Origin: Flavobacteriaceae bacterium
GTDB taxonomy: Bacteria; Bacteroidota; Bacteroidia; Flavobacteriales; Flavobacteriaceae
Assembly (NCBI GenBank): GCA_030830005.1
Contig: JAURNV010000024.1
Span: 19,263-83,262, forward strand
Direction: 5' to 3'
Length of the DNA: 64,000 nucleotides
Made by a program: the position numbers and the translations under genes. The notes beneath the pieces were generated by a model that saw only the letters and a list, made by a program, of their open reading frames with translations, did no database searches and was not told the DNA's origin. Every line of letters begins with the position of its first letter. Position 1 is the stretch's first letter. Of the stretch, positions 63,082-64,000 are shown piece by piece.

Positions 63082-64000
<919 letters not shown>

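Overview
The window is a chromosomal segment of a low-GC Bacteroidota, almost certainly a Flavobacteriaceae-type (probably marine) flavobacterium. The evidence is the gene order of many core genes, outer-membrane families restricted to Bacteroidota (putative porin, DUF6029 barrel, DUF5117-type metzincin), a laminarinase-like GH16 enzyme with a C-terminal type IX secretion sorting domain, and the Bacteroidota promoter box TAnnTTTG in front of a large share of transcription units. Coding density is very high. Many convergent gene pairs touch or overlap at their stop codons, and several start codons sit only 3-7 nt behind a perfect -7 box.

Layout. 1-2.9 kb: end of ddl, coaD, a Nudix hydrolase, pyrE, an SRPBCC protein and birA. 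3-4.6 kb: the GH16 glucanase, apparently inserted into a housekeeping block. 4.85-9.3 kb: rsfS-ftsH-LUD-cdsA-psd. 9.3-12 kb: valS. 12-16.7 kb: DUF1573 protein, aminotransferase, murB, a small Cys-rich membrane protein, an ECF-like sigma factor and a divergent Nramp-like transporter. 16.7-20.5 kb: lipA, lpxK, Nif3 and a coiled-coil protein. 20.8-23.3 kb: a three-gene redox operon (redoxin lipoprotein, TlpA-like thioredoxin, DUF6029 barrel). 23.4-28.6 kb: saccharopine dehydrogenase, DUF1338 (2-oxoadipate to D-2-hydroxyglutarate), an FAD-linked D-2-hydroxyacid dehydrogenase and acetoacetyl-CoA synthetase, which together suggest lysine catabolism to 2-oxoglutarate. 28.6-34.5 kb: ASCH and DinB proteins, glmS, tRNA-Val, folC, nhaD. 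34.5-40.8 kb: gltBD behind a structured leader or operator. 40.8-43.8 kb: putative porin, then an AT-rich, inverted-repeat-flanked cassette holding one small membrane protein. 43.8-50.5 kb: rnhB, a DUF3352 lipoprotein, lipB, a 55-residue YqaE/Pmp3 protein, lysS, OmpA. 50.7-56.8 kb: metzincin, hemL, a GH73-LysM lipoprotein, an ACC-deaminase-like enzyme, a DUF4136 lipoprotein. 56.8-63 kb: alaS, an M23 peptidase with a coupled MerR regulator, der, era. 63.08 kb to the end: initiator tRNA-Met with its terminator, abutted by a serine recombinase whose reading frame runs back into the tRNA. This is the left edge of a probable integrated element that continues beyond the window.

Most genes are core metabolism (CoA, pyrimidine, lipoate, lipid A, phosphatidylethanolamine, peptidoglycan, heme and glutamate synthesis, and tRNA charging). 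The accessory content is concentrated in the GH16 gene, the redox operon, the lysine cluster, the 42.9-43.5 kb cassette, the DinB gene and the recombinase at the right edge.
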